From assembly GCF_000789235.1 (NCBI RefSeq), contig NZ_KN525716.1:186001-250000 (forward strand): 64,000 nt of DNA, read 5' to 3'. The position numbers and the translations under genes were made by a program. Under the pieces are notes generated by a model that made no database searches, was not told the DNA's origin, and was given only the letters and a program-made list of their open reading frames with translations. The stretch's first letter is position 1, and each line of letters opens with the position of its first letter. Below are positions 54,125 to 63,201 of this stretch, in pieces. Source of the stretch: Wocania ichthyoenteri Th78. GTDB lineage: Bacteria; Bacteroidota; Bacteroidia; Flavobacteriales; Flavobacteriaceae.

Positions 54125-56419
54125 TTAGGTTACTTCAATAGTAATTATTACACTTTTTGAAGCTGGTGTTTTTGCGGTATGTGCAAAACTATCTAAAGGT
54201 ACTAAAACATTAGTTTCTGGAAAATAAGTGGCACAACAATTTTTTGGAATATCATAACCTATCACTTTAAAATTATTTGCAATTCTTGTTACTCCATTAA
54301 ATTTGGATTTTAAATTAACAATCTGTTGTTCTTGTAAGCCTCTAATTTTCATATCGCCTCTGTTCATAAAAATGATACGTCTCTCATTATAAATACCACG
54401 GTATCTATCATTTAATCCGTAGATTGTAGTATTGAATTGGTCGTGACTACGAATGGTCATCATGATTAATTCATCATTTTTAAGCTTCCAATTTGGGAGT
54501 TTATTAATAGAAAAATTTGCTTTTCCTGTTTTGGTTTTAAATTGTCGCACTCGAGCTCCATTTGGTAGATAAAACCCTGACGGGTTTTTTAAGCGTTTGT
54601 TATAATCATTAAACCCATCTACTACTTCTTGAATATCGTCGCGTACCAAATTATAATCATCAGTATACTTTAACCAATCAATTTTGCTTCGTTGTTTCAA
54701 AGTTGCATTTGCAATGCCACAAACTACAGCAACTTCACTCAACAATGCATTAGAACACGGTTCTAAAATTCCTTTAGTTGACGATACAATGCCCATAGAG
54801 TTTTCGACACTTTGGGTTTGAATGCCTGTTTTTTGATAATCCTTTTCCGAGCGACCCAAACAGGGTAAAATAAGTGCTTCTTTTCCAGTTACTAAATGCG
54901 AACGATTCAATTTAGTACTCACATGAACTGTTAAATTGCAGTTCGCCAAAGCTTGAGCAGCATATTTAGTATCTGGAACTGCCGAGATAAAATTACCACC
55001 TAAACCAAAAAACACTTTAGCTTTTTTCTCATACATCGCCTTAATAGCATCTATTACCGAATAGCCGTGTTTTGTAGTTGGTTTAAAGCCATATTTTGCT
55101 TCAATTTTGTCTAAAAAGGCTTGTGGTGCCGATTCCCAAATACCAACGGTTCTATCTCCTTGCACATTGGAATGCCCACGCACCGGACAAGTGCCTGCTC
55201 CTTCTTTCCCAATGCTTCCTTTTAACAGCAAAAGATTTACGAGTTCTCGAATATTATCAACGGCATTTTCATGCTGCGTTAAGCCCATAGCCCAACAAAT
55301 AATAATTTTATTGTTGTTTAATATGAGATTGAAAGCGTCATTAAAAGTTTCTTTAGTAACTCCTGAAGCTTGTAAACATTCATCGAAATCGTACGTTTTT
55401 AAATCGGTAATAAAAGCGTCGTAACCATCGGTGAATTCTTCAATAAATGCTTTATCAAATACATTACCGCTTTGCTCCTCTTTTTCTAACAGTTTAAGCA
55501 GTATTGCTTTTATAAAAGCGACATCGCCATTTATAGTAATTGGTACAAAAACATCGGCAATTTTAGTGCCACCAGTTAATAATTTTATTGGGTTTTGAGG
55601 GTTTGTAAATTTAATTAAGCCAGCTTCAGGTAATGGATTTACAGCAATAATTTTACCACCGTTTTTTTTACATTTTTCTAAAGCGGTTAACATTCTTGGG
55701 TGGTTAGTTGCTGGGTTTTGACCAATAACCATAACCACTTTGGCTTTATATAAATCATCTAAAGTTACTGAGCCTTTACCTATTCCTAGGGTTTCAGATA
55801 GTGCACTACCGCTTGCTTCATGACACATATTGGAGCAGTCTGGCAAATTAGCTGTACCAAATTCGCGTACAAATAATTGGTACAAAAAAGCCGCTTCGTT
55901 TGTGGTTCTTCCAGAGGTGTAAAACACCGCTTCATCTGGATTATTTAAAGCATTTAAGTGATTTCCAACTTTATTAAAAGCTTCCGCCCAAGAAATAGAT
56001 TGATAATGTGTTGCATTTTTTGCCAAAAACATGGGTTCGGACAAACGCCCAGATTTACCTATTTCAAAATCTGAAAGTTTTGCGAGTTCTTCAACAGAAT
56101 GACTTGCAAAAAAATTGGCTCCTATAGTTTTATTTTGTGCTTCTTCTGCTATGGCCTTCATACCGTTTTCGCAATATTCTCCTAAAGCAGAACGTTTATC
56201 GTCTGGATCTGGCCATGCACAACCCGGACAATCAAATCCACCTTTTTGATTTATTTTAAGTGATAATTTAATAGCATCTACAGGCTTCATGTATTTAGCA
56301 ACTTGACCAAAAACGGATTTCACAGAAGCGAATCCTGCACTATTTGTATAAGGTTTACTGGTTTTTAAATCTGTAAACTGCTCTGGTGTGCTAGCTTTAT
56401 GTTCTGGTGATGAGCTCAT
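54125..56419 (-). CDS. FdhF/YdeP family molybdopterin oxidoreductase
   Basis: The 764-residue enzyme belongs to the YdeP branch of formate-dehydrogenase-like proteins that bind bis-MGD. It starts with GGFDCPGCAWPDPDDKRS, so it has CxxC but not the full four-cysteine cluster motif of true FdhF. It shows SGRTTNEAAFLYQLF, DCSNMCHEASG, GQNPATNHPRMLT and GHSNVQGDRT, and a C-terminal molydop_binding domain (from about 650). The start ATG overlaps the end of the nucleotidyltransferase gene by 4 bp. The substrate of this branch is unknown; YdeP is linked to acid resistance in E. coli. Confidence 0.93.
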   Translation of the reverse strand: MSSSPEHKASTPEQFTDLKTSKPYTNSAGFASVKSVFGQVAKYMKPVDAIKLSLKINQKGGFDCPGCAWPDPDDKRSALGEYCENGMKAIAEEAQNKTIGANFFASHSVEELAKLSDFEIGKSGRLSEPMFLAKNATHYQSISWAEAFNKVGNHLNALNNPDEAVFYTSGRTTNEAAFLYQLFVREFGTANLPDCSNMCHEASGSALSETLGIGKGSVTLDDLYKAKVVMVIGQNPATNHPRMLTALEKCKKNGGKIIAVNPLPEAGLIKFTNPQNPIKLLTGGTKIADVFVPITINGDVAFIKAILLKLLEKEEQSGNVFDKAFIEEFTDGYDAFITDLKTYDFDECLQASGVTKETFNDAFNLILNNNKIIICWAMGLTQHENAVDNIRELVNLLLLKGSIGKEGAGTCPVRGHSNVQGDRTVGIWESAPQAFLDKIEAKYGFKPTTKHGYSVIDAIKAMYEKKAKVFFGLGGNFISAVPDTKYAAQALANCNLTVHVSTKLNRSHLVTGKEALILPCLGRSEKDYQKTGIQTQSVENSMGIVSSTKGILEPCSNALLSEVAVVCGIANATLKQRSKIDWLKYTDDYNLVRDDIQEVVDGFNDYNKRLKNPSGFYLPNGARVRQFKTKTGKANFSINKLPNWKLKNDELIMMTIRSHDQFNTTIYGLNDRYRGIYNERRIIFMNRGDMKIRGLQEQQIVNLKSKFNGVTRIANNFKVIGYDIPKNCCATYFPETNVLVPLDSFAHTAKTPASKSVIITIEVT

Positions 56420-57036
56420 TTATTATTAAATTTTTCCTTGTAAAGTGATTCATAATCAGCTTTTAAGTCTAAATCTAAGTTTTCTAATTCAGGTATTAAA
56501 ATTTTAACTAATGATTTATTTTTTTTTAAAAGATGTTTAGCACCATAATCATCGTTTAAGGTTAATAACTCTTCAAAATAAATTTTATCAAAAATAACAG
56601 GAACACCATACTTTTTGTTTTTATATGATGTTGCAATTATGGGGTGCTCCTTTTTATTAAATTCATCAATTAATTTATTAAGAAACTGAGCATTAATTAA
56701 AGGTTGGTCTGCTAAAATTACTAAAATTCCATCAACTTTTTGTTTTGAAGATGTTATATATTCTACTCCAAAAGCTAAAGATTTCCCCAAACCTTTTTGC
56801 CAATCTTCATTATTCAAGATAGTTATGGGATAGTGTTTTATTTCTTTTTTAATAGCATTATAGTTCGCGCCTAAAACCACTATAACTTCTTTTACTGATA
56901 ATTTTAAAGCGGTTTCAATGGTGTTACCCAATAAAGTGGAGTTTCCCCATTTTAGAAGTTGTTTAGGAGTACCCATGCGTTTTGATGCGCCGGCTGCTAG
57001 TATAATTATAGAGATATTTGAGGTTTTTTTTGACAA
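56416..57036 (-). CDS. MocA-like nucleotidyltransferase (molybdenum cofactor cytidylyl-/guanylyltransferase type)
   Basis: The family core is SIIILAAGASKRMGTPKQLLKW, here quoted in part (ILAAGASKRMGTPKQ), with VVLGANYNAI and ILVILADQPLIN. The frame has no ATG near this core. I choose TTG 57036 (LSKKTSN...), about 206 residues; a TTG at 57084 would overlap the upstream gene by 26 bp and add 16 unusual residues. MocA adds CMP to the cofactor for xanthine-dehydrogenase-family enzymes, and such an enzyme is encoded just upstream, so that is its likely role. Confidence 0.88.
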   Translation of the reverse strand: MSKKTSNISIIILAAGASKRMGTPKQLLKWGNSTLLGNTIETALKLSVKEVIVVLGANYNAIKKEIKHYPITILNNEDWQKGLGKSLAFGVEYITSSKQKVDGILVILADQPLINAQFLNKLIDEFNKKEHPIIATSYKNKKYGVPVIFDKIYFEELLTLNDDYGAKHLLKKNKSLVKILIPELENLDLDLKADYESLYKEKFNNK

Positions 57037-57058
57037 ATAATTACACACGCTTTTGTCT

Positions 57059-57742
57059 TTAGTTTTTATTCTTTTCCCATTCAAACTTAAACTCTTTTAC
57101 CTTATTTAAATAGTCAACAAATAAGTCAGTAAAAATTCCTAAATTCTGATTTTGTAATTTCTCTCTTTTTACCATATCAATTCCTGCAACAAATACTCTT
57201 GAAATTGGCATCCTTTGAACATCTTTCAGGGTTTTAAATAATTCTGGTGAAATCAAATCAATATGCTTTTCAATATCTTTAAGTTCATTATTGATTTCAT
57301 TTACTTGAACCTCAATGTGCTTGATAACGTTAGTTTTTTGTTGTCCAACGTAATTTACTTTGGTTACAAAATCAAATTTTGTGTTTTCGAGAATTAGTTT
57401 TAAGCTATCAGAACTATAGTTTTCTAATGTTAAGATTTCTTGCTCATTTGGATAATTAAACTCACTTAATATTTTATTTATATTAGCTTCAATTTTATTA
57501 ACTTGAGTGTCTAAATTAGCTAGCATTTTATTCGCTTTTCGTTTCTGCGGAAAATAATTCACTATGAAATAAAACATAGTAGCTGCGATATACCCAATTG
57601 TAAGTCGATAAAATAAAATTCCGACTTCTGATGCTTTGTAAAAGATTTCTGTTTTGTCCAAAAAAACAAAAATGTATAATAGCAAATAAATTATAGCAAC
57701 AAGTAATAAAGCAAGTAATAATTTCGGAATGTTTGTTTTCAT
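57059..57742 (-). CDS. Hypothetical two-helix membrane protein
   Basis: This 227-residue protein has two membrane segments (about 8-28 and 44-66). A soluble helical part of about 150 residues rich in coiled-coil heptads (LDTQVNKIEANINKIL, IEVQVNEINNELKDIEKHI) follows. I do not recognise the family. It lies between xdhC (13 bp) and the MocA-like gene, so it is co-transcribed with molybdoenzyme genes, though nothing in it points to molybdenum. Confidence 0.7.
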   Translation of the reverse strand: MKTNIPKLLLALLLVAIIYLLLYIFVFLDKTEIFYKASEVGILFYRLTIGYIAATMFYFIVNYFPQKRKANKMLANLDTQVNKIEANINKILSEFNYPNEQEILTLENYSSDSLKLILENTKFDFVTKVNYVGQQKTNVIKHIEVQVNEINNELKDIEKHIDLISPELFKTLKDVQRMPISRVFVAGIDMVKREKLQNQNLGIFTDLFVDYLNKVKEFKFEWEKNKN

Positions 57743-57755
57743 AAATTAAAACTAA

Positions 57756-58775
57756 CTACGAAGTATGAATACGCCCCGTTTTCTTACTTAAAGATATAGG
57801 TTCTTCTTTTCTTATAACACATAAAATCTCAGAAATAATGGAGATAGCTATTTCTTCTGGCGTTTCGGAACCAATATTTAAACCTGCTGGCCCATGGATA
57901 CGTTCTAAAAAATCATCTTCTGCATTCGGGCAATATTCTATGAATTGAGAGAGCAAATCTTCTCGTCGCTTTGTAGGTCCCAACAACCCTATATAATTTG
58001 GATTGGTATTTTTCAAAGCCACTAAATAGCGCAAATCGGTCGCGAAATTATGAGTCATTAAAACAATGGCCGTTTGGTTGTCTATTAATTTAACATCCAT
58101 TTGCTCAGGGGAAATGGCAGAAAAACCATGTGCTCTCGGGAAATCTGAAATCGATTTGGCTTCTGACGCTCCTGAAACAATAGTCACTTCCCAACCCGTT
58201 AAAGCAGCATACTTACAAAGTTGAACCGCATCATGTTCTGCACCAATTATTATTAATTTAAAACAGGGTGGCATCTTTTGATGGAACGTTGAACACGATT
58301 TATTTTGATTTTCTAAATTGATTCCTGAAATTGAGAATAAATTATTATTGATTTTTACTTGAGTACCAATTCCAGAAAAAACACCATCCTTTTTTTCAAA
58401 ATGAGATTGTATTTCGAACGCATTTCTTTCTTCTAAACAGTTTTTAAAAGCATTTATAAAAGTTTCATTGGGATTAAATACTTCTAATAGAATATACAAA
58501 ACACCTTCGCATCCTAAACGGTATCTGCCATCGTAAATCATCATTTTTGCTTCGCCTGTTTTAAAAACAGTTTCAGACTGTAATAGTATTTCTTTTTCAA
58601 CACATCCCCCACTTACGGCTCCAATCATCTTTCCGTTTTCAAGAATAAGCATTCTTACTCCTGGTCTTCTATAGGATGAACCATCTAAAGCGACAACAGA
58701 TGTTAAAACAGATTTTAAGCCTTTTGATTTTGCTATTGAAGCTTCTTCAACTATGTTTTTAAATTCGTGTGTCAT
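57756..58775 (-). CDS. xdhC: XdhC family molybdoenzyme maturation protein
   Basis: XdhC-type proteins bind the molybdenum cofactor and help its sulfuration and insertion into xanthine-dehydrogenase-family enzymes. The 339-residue protein has GSSYRRPGVRMLI, GAVSGGCVEKEILLQS and YDGRYRLGCEG in the N-terminal XdhC_CoxI domain. A Rossmann part follows (LIIGAEHDAVQLCKYAAL) and IGLLGPTKRREDLLSQ, LERIHGPAGLNIGSETPEEIA. It lies 22 bp downstream of the large-subunit gene. Confidence 0.94.
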   Translation of the reverse strand: MTHEFKNIVEEASIAKSKGLKSVLTSVVALDGSSYRRPGVRMLILENGKMIGAVSGGCVEKEILLQSETVFKTGEAKMMIYDGRYRLGCEGVLYILLEVFNPNETFINAFKNCLEERNAFEIQSHFEKKDGVFSGIGTQVKINNNLFSISGINLENQNKSCSTFHQKMPPCFKLIIIGAEHDAVQLCKYAALTGWEVTIVSGASEAKSISDFPRAHGFSAISPEQMDVKLIDNQTAIVLMTHNFATDLRYLVALKNTNPNYIGLLGPTKRREDLLSQFIEYCPNAEDDFLERIHGPAGLNIGSETPEEIAISIISEILCVIRKEEPISLSKKTGRIHTS

Positions 58776-58797
58776 TTACAAAAAATTCTAAACAAAT

Positions 58798-60990
58798 TTA
58801 ACCTAGAATAGGTTTACTTAAAGCAAAAGGTTGATGATAATAACGTTCTCCTTTTAATTGATATAAAGCATTTGCCAAAGCTCCAACAGCTGGAGGAAGT
58901 CCTGGTTCTCCTAATCCCGTTGGTGCAATTTCATTTTCAACAAAGAAAACCTCTATATTTTCAGGTGCTTGTGAATGACGAATCATTTGGTACGTATCAA
59001 AATTCCTCTGATTAGGCGCGCCTTTATCAAACGTTAATTGACTATACATCGCATGACCGATTCCATCTATAACGCCTCCTTCAATCTGATGTCTAGCGCC
59101 ATCAGGATTTACTACAATTCCGCAATCTACCGCACACCAAACATTTGTGATTTTTGGCTGTCCATTCTCTAATACCATATCAACAACTTCAGCAACATAA
59201 CTAGAATGACAAAAATATGCAGCTACTCCACGAGAAACACCTAGTTTTTTTTCGCCCCAATTCGATTTTTCTTTAACTAATTTCAAGACGCCAGCATAAC
59301 GTTCTGCTTCATATTCGTGTTTTTCACCTACTGGATTATTAATGGCGCGTTCAAACAATTCTAGTCGAAAATCTATTGGATCTTTTTCTGCTAATTCTGC
59401 AACTTCATCAAGAAATGCTTGTTCCGCACCTCCTGTAAAGTGAGAACGTGGTGCTCTCCAAGCTCCAGTGGTAATATTAGTTTCACCTTGTATTTGTTCA
59501 GCAGCATAATTATCTACTGTACCCGCCGGAAAACGATTTGGAAAAACAGGTCCTTCAGGTAATCCAGCTCCTCTTACACTAAAAGCTATTAGATTATTAT
59601 TTTCATCTAAACCAGCTTTGTAAGTTGATCTATATGCTGGACGATAAGTGCCTTGAGTCATGTCATCTTCTCTACTATAAATAAGTTTAACTGGAGCTCC
59701 AATTTTCTTTGATATGGCAGCTGCTTCAACTCCAAAATGCACATAGAGTCTACGTCCAAAACCTCCTCCCATACGCGTCATATTAACAGTCACATTTTCT
59801 AAATCAATATTCAATAATTTAGAAACAGATTTTTCTAGAGCTTCTGGAGTTTGTGTTGGGCCAATGAGTTCCGCAGAGGTATCCGTTACATGAGCAAAGA
59901 AATTCATAGGCTCCATAGTATTGTGCGCCATAAAAGGAGCACTATAGGTGCGTTCTATAACTTTTGCAGCTTTCTTAAATGCTTCCTCTGGGTTACCATC
60001 AATTCTACTTTGTTGTACATCTCCAGACGCTAGAGCTTGTTCTAATTTCTCTAAATGATTTTGTGAACTCTCCAATGGTCGTATCACTTCCCAATTGGCT
60101 TTAATAGCTTTTTTTGCCTTCATTAATTGCCAAGTAGAGTCTCCCACAATAGCAATAAGCTGAAGAAAACCTTTTTCATCAGACCAAGTTGGATCTTCTA
60201 TTGTCGTGTCAATAATAAAAGCATCTTGAACTCCAGGCATCCCTACAATCTCCTCTTTATTAAAATCCTTTATTTTCATGCCAAAAGCTGGAGGATGCTG
60301 AATCATTGCATGTTTCATCTCTTCTCTTTTGAAATCTAATCCAAATAAAGGTTCTCCAGTAACAATTTTTTTACCATCAACATTTTTTTGACTTGTCCCT
60401 ATTAATTTGAAATCTGAAATTTCTTTAAGTTCAACTTCTTCAGGAATTTCAATGCCTACAGCTTTTGAAGCTATGTCTCCGTAAGTCATTGTTCGTTCTC
60501 CATTCTTCTCTTTAATTACACCTTGAGAGACTGATAAATCTGAAACAGATAACTGCCATTCTTTTGCTGCAGCTTCCAATAGCATACGTCTTCCAGTAGC
60601 TCCAGCCATTCTTAAAGCATTCCAACTTAACTTAATAGAAAGGCTTCCTCCTGCAAATTGATTTTGATAAAACCCTGTATTTAAAGGTGCTTGCTCAACA
60701 ACAACATGTTTCCAATCTACATCCAATTCATCAGCAACAATCATTGGCATTGAGGTTTTTATATTCTGACCAATTTCTGGATTTGGCGAATAAATGGTAA
60801 CCATACCTGTATCTCCTATTTTTATGTAGCCATTAATATCAAACCATTCATTTGGAACTGCTAATTGTTCAATTTTCTTATCTGAAATACAGCCTGTTAA
60901 CCAACTAAACCCTATAAGCATACCTCCACCAGCTGCAGCCGACACCTTCAAAAATGACCGACGATTATATTGTGTTTTTATTTTTGTCAT
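58798..60990 (-). CDS. Xanthine-dehydrogenase-family molybdopterin-binding subunit (IorB-like)
   Basis: The 730-residue large subunit begins with a twin-arginine signal (NRRSFLKVSAAAGGG), so the folded enzyme is exported. It has TRMGGGFGRRLYVHFGVEAA, YSREDDMTQGTYRPAYRS, TGAWRAPRSHFTGGAEQAFLDE (partly quoted) and the catalytic glutamate E695 in GLGEPGLPP. This is the isoquinoline 1-oxidoreductase/aldehyde oxidase branch, with no FAD subunit. The small [2Fe-2S] subunit is encoded 11 bp upstream. It oxidises an N-heterocycle or aldehyde; the substrate cannot be told. Confidence 0.93.
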   Translation of the reverse strand: MTKIKTQYNRRSFLKVSAAAGGGMLIGFSWLTGCISDKKIEQLAVPNEWFDINGYIKIGDTGMVTIYSPNPEIGQNIKTSMPMIVADELDVDWKHVVVEQAPLNTGFYQNQFAGGSLSIKLSWNALRMAGATGRRMLLEAAAKEWQLSVSDLSVSQGVIKEKNGERTMTYGDIASKAVGIEIPEEVELKEISDFKLIGTSQKNVDGKKIVTGEPLFGLDFKREEMKHAMIQHPPAFGMKIKDFNKEEIVGMPGVQDAFIIDTTIEDPTWSDEKGFLQLIAIVGDSTWQLMKAKKAIKANWEVIRPLESSQNHLEKLEQALASGDVQQSRIDGNPEEAFKKAAKVIERTYSAPFMAHNTMEPMNFFAHVTDTSAELIGPTQTPEALEKSVSKLLNIDLENVTVNMTRMGGGFGRRLYVHFGVEAAAISKKIGAPVKLIYSREDDMTQGTYRPAYRSTYKAGLDENNNLIAFSVRGAGLPEGPVFPNRFPAGTVDNYAAEQIQGETNITTGAWRAPRSHFTGGAEQAFLDEVAELAEKDPIDFRLELFERAINNPVGEKHEYEAERYAGVLKLVKEKSNWGEKKLGVSRGVAAYFCHSSYVAEVVDMVLENGQPKITNVWCAVDCGIVVNPDGARHQIEGGVIDGIGHAMYSQLTFDKGAPNQRNFDTYQMIRHSQAPENIEVFFVENEIAPTGLGEPGLPPAVGALANALYQLKGERYYHQPFALSKPILG

Positions 60991-61001
60991 GATTTCTGAA
61001 T

Positions 61002-61457
61002 TTATAGCTTAGAAGCTGTTTTGATTGCTTGTTTAATTCTTGTGTAGGTTCCGCATCTGCAAATATTACCCTGCATCGCGGCATCTATATCCTTATCTGA
61101 GGGATTAGAATTGTTTTCTAATAATGCGGCAGCTGTCATAATTTGTCCAACTTGACAATAGCCACATTGCGGCACATCATGCTCCAACCATGCTTTTTGA
61201 ACGGGGTGATCACCATCTTCTGAAAGTCCTTCTATGGTAGTGATGTTCATCCCTTGAGCTTGCGATACTTGAAGTAAACAACTTCGCATAGCATTACCAT
61301 CAACATGAACTGTACATGCGCCACATTGTCCTATCCCACAGCCATATTTGGTGCCGACTAAGTTTATATGATCTCTTAACACCCAAAGTAAAGGCGTATC
61401 CATATCTGCCTCGACAGTATGGTTTTCGTTATTAATTTTTAAGTTGAATGTTGGCAT
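61002..61457 (-). CDS. (2Fe-2S)-binding small subunit of the molybdenum hydroxylase (IorA-like)
   Basis: The 151-residue protein binds two [2Fe-2S] clusters, the plant type by C40, C45, C48 and C60 and the second by C98, C101, C133 and C135. It passes electrons from the molybdenum site of the large subunit encoded just downstream. It has no signal of its own, consistent with export together with its Tat-bearing partner. It is the first gene of the minus-strand molybdoenzyme operon. Confidence 0.95.
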   Translation of the reverse strand: MPTFNLKINNENHTVEADMDTPLLWVLRDHINLVGTKYGCGIGQCGACTVHVDGNAMRSCLLQVSQAQGMNITTIEGLSEDGDHPVQKAWLEHDVPQCGYCQVGQIMTAAALLENNSNPSDKDIDAAMQGNICRCGTYTRIKQAIKTASKL

Positions 61458-61521
61458 AGTTGTATTATTTAGAAGAATTGATTCTTACTAAAAATACAAA
61501 AAAAAATAATGATGCTTAAAA

Positions 61522-62493
61522 CTAAGGTTTTTTTAACATAGATTTAGTAAACTCTAAAGCTCTCCATTCATTATAATAGACATCCTTTTTATCAATAAAT
61601 CCAACATGTCCGCCATAGTTTGGCATTTCTAAGTAAAGATTTGGGTTTGCTTTAGCTTCCTTTACAGGATAACACTCAGGTGACAAAAACGAATCGTTAA
61701 GTGCATTTATAATTAAAGTTGGTGTTTTTATATTTTGAAGAAATTGTAAGCTACTACTCTTTTCATAATAATCGAATGCATCTTTAAAACCATGTGCTTT
61801 AGATGTGTAAACATCATCAAAATCCATTAAGGTTTTAATAGAGTTAACCTCGTCAATACTTAAAAATTCAGGAAAAAGTTTTTGTTTAATTTTTAGATGA
61901 GCCACTAAATCTTTCAAAAATCGATCATGAAATAATTTATTCTTTATTTTATGAAGCTCTTTACAAGAACCATATAAATCGCATGGTACAGAAACTGCTA
62001 TTGCCGCTTTAACTTGTTCATGTACACTATCTCGCTCACCTAAATATTTTAAAATTACGTTTGCCCCTAAGCTAATCCCTTTTAGGTAAATTTCCGAATA
62101 GTTTTTATTTGAAATTGCATGTTTAATTATGGCTTCTAAATCATCGGTTGCTCCTGAATGGTAACTTCTATATTTTGAATTTTGTTCTCCACTACAGCCC
62201 CTAAAATTTACACAAACTGCATCTACATCATTTTTATTAAACAATTTTGCTGAACCAGTTATATAAGGCCGTTGCGCATTCCCTTCTAAACCGTGCAATA
62301 AAATGATAAGTTTTTTGGTTTTTTCTTTTGAAAAACTCCAATCTAAATCTATAAAATCTCCATCGTTTAAAGTGATGCGTTCTCGTTTTTGATTGACGTC
62401 TTTTACACATCTAACCAAACCAGAATATACAGTTGAAGCAAATCCGTTTTTAAAATAGAATGGAGGTTTGTAAGTAGGTTCTATTATGGGCAT
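61522..62493 (-). CDS. YheT-family alpha/beta hydrolase
   Basis: The 323-residue protein has the YheT pattern: ILLHGLEGNAQRPYITGSA near residue 70, NFRGCSGEQNSKYRSYHSG, and the nucleophile elbow LKGISLGANVILKYLGE. An Asp in INALNDSFLSPE and a His in NYGGHVGFID complete the triad. It is probably an esterase of unknown substrate. It is 64 bp upstream of the molybdoenzyme operon but not obviously part of it. Confidence 0.92.
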   Translation of the reverse strand: MPIIEPTYKPPFYFKNGFASTVYSGLVRCVKDVNQKRERITLNDGDFIDLDWSFSKEKTKKLIILLHGLEGNAQRPYITGSAKLFNKNDVDAVCVNFRGCSGEQNSKYRSYHSGATDDLEAIIKHAISNKNYSEIYLKGISLGANVILKYLGERDSVHEQVKAAIAVSVPCDLYGSCKELHKIKNKLFHDRFLKDLVAHLKIKQKLFPEFLSIDEVNSIKTLMDFDDVYTSKAHGFKDAFDYYEKSSSLQFLQNIKTPTLIINALNDSFLSPECYPVKEAKANPNLYLEMPNYGGHVGFIDKKDVYYNEWRALEFTKSMLKKP

Positions 62494-62529
62494 TATTTAC
62501 AGAACTTTAATTGTAATCAAAGTAAAAAA

Positions 62530-63165
62530 TTAATACGTATTGATTATAATTACACCATTTGAACCTCTAGAACCGTAAGCTGCACATTCTGGCCCTTTTA
62601 AAACAGTAGCAGATTTAATTTCGTTGGGGTCTATACCATCAAGACTACTAATAGCAGAAGAATTAACTATAAAAAGCGGTTCTGTAGAACTATTAAAACT
62701 TGTAGTACCTCGAACTAAAATTTTGTTATCACTTGTAATAACTACTCCATTAAGTCGCACTCTTAAATAATCATATACACTACTATATACTCTTGGTGTT
62801 TTTTTTGTTTTTCGCTTACGTTTAAAAACAACATAATTGAATTTTTCTGTGTTTAAACTATTATTAGTAAAAGTGAAATTTATTTCATTTTTATTATCAT
62901 ATTCAACTTCTTCAATTCCATAAACTGAAGATGCTACCATTACTTTTTTTGGTGCTTTCTTTAATTTTAACTTATAAAACCCATCAGAATTAGTTTTCTT
63001 ATTCGTTATTACATCATTAATAAAGATTGAAATATTTGCAACAGGTTTGCTTAAAGAATCTTTAACGAAACCTGAAATAACTATTTTCTTGTTATTTTTT
63101 TGAGCATTTGCATTAAACGCACAAAAAATTAACGCAAATATAAAAGTGGCGAATTTTAATTTCAT
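62530..63165 (-). CDS. Small secreted protein: CarboxypepD_reg-like domain plus TonB plug domain
   Basis: The 211-residue protein has a signal peptide (residues 1-21, ending ANA). A CarboxypepD_reg-like beta domain (about 30-100, ISGFVKDSLSKPVANISIFIND) and a TonB-plug-like part (about 120-211, ending LKGPECAAYGSRGSNGVIIINTY) follow. It has no outer-membrane barrel, so it is a free-standing plug. Such proteins occur in Bacteroidetes; their role is not clear. Confidence 0.85.
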   Translation of the reverse strand: MKLKFATFIFALIFCAFNANAQKNNKKIVISGFVKDSLSKPVANISIFINDVITNKKTNSDGFYKLKLKKAPKKVMVASSVYGIEEVEYDNKNEINFTFTNNSLNTEKFNYVVFKRKRKTKKTPRVYSSVYDYLRVRLNGVVITSDNKILVRGTTSFNSSTEPLFIVNSSAISSLDGIDPNEIKSATVLKGPECAAYGSRGSNGVIIINTY

Positions 63166-63201
63166 AGCACATGATTTTTATCTTTTAAAGGTACTAATAA
63201 T

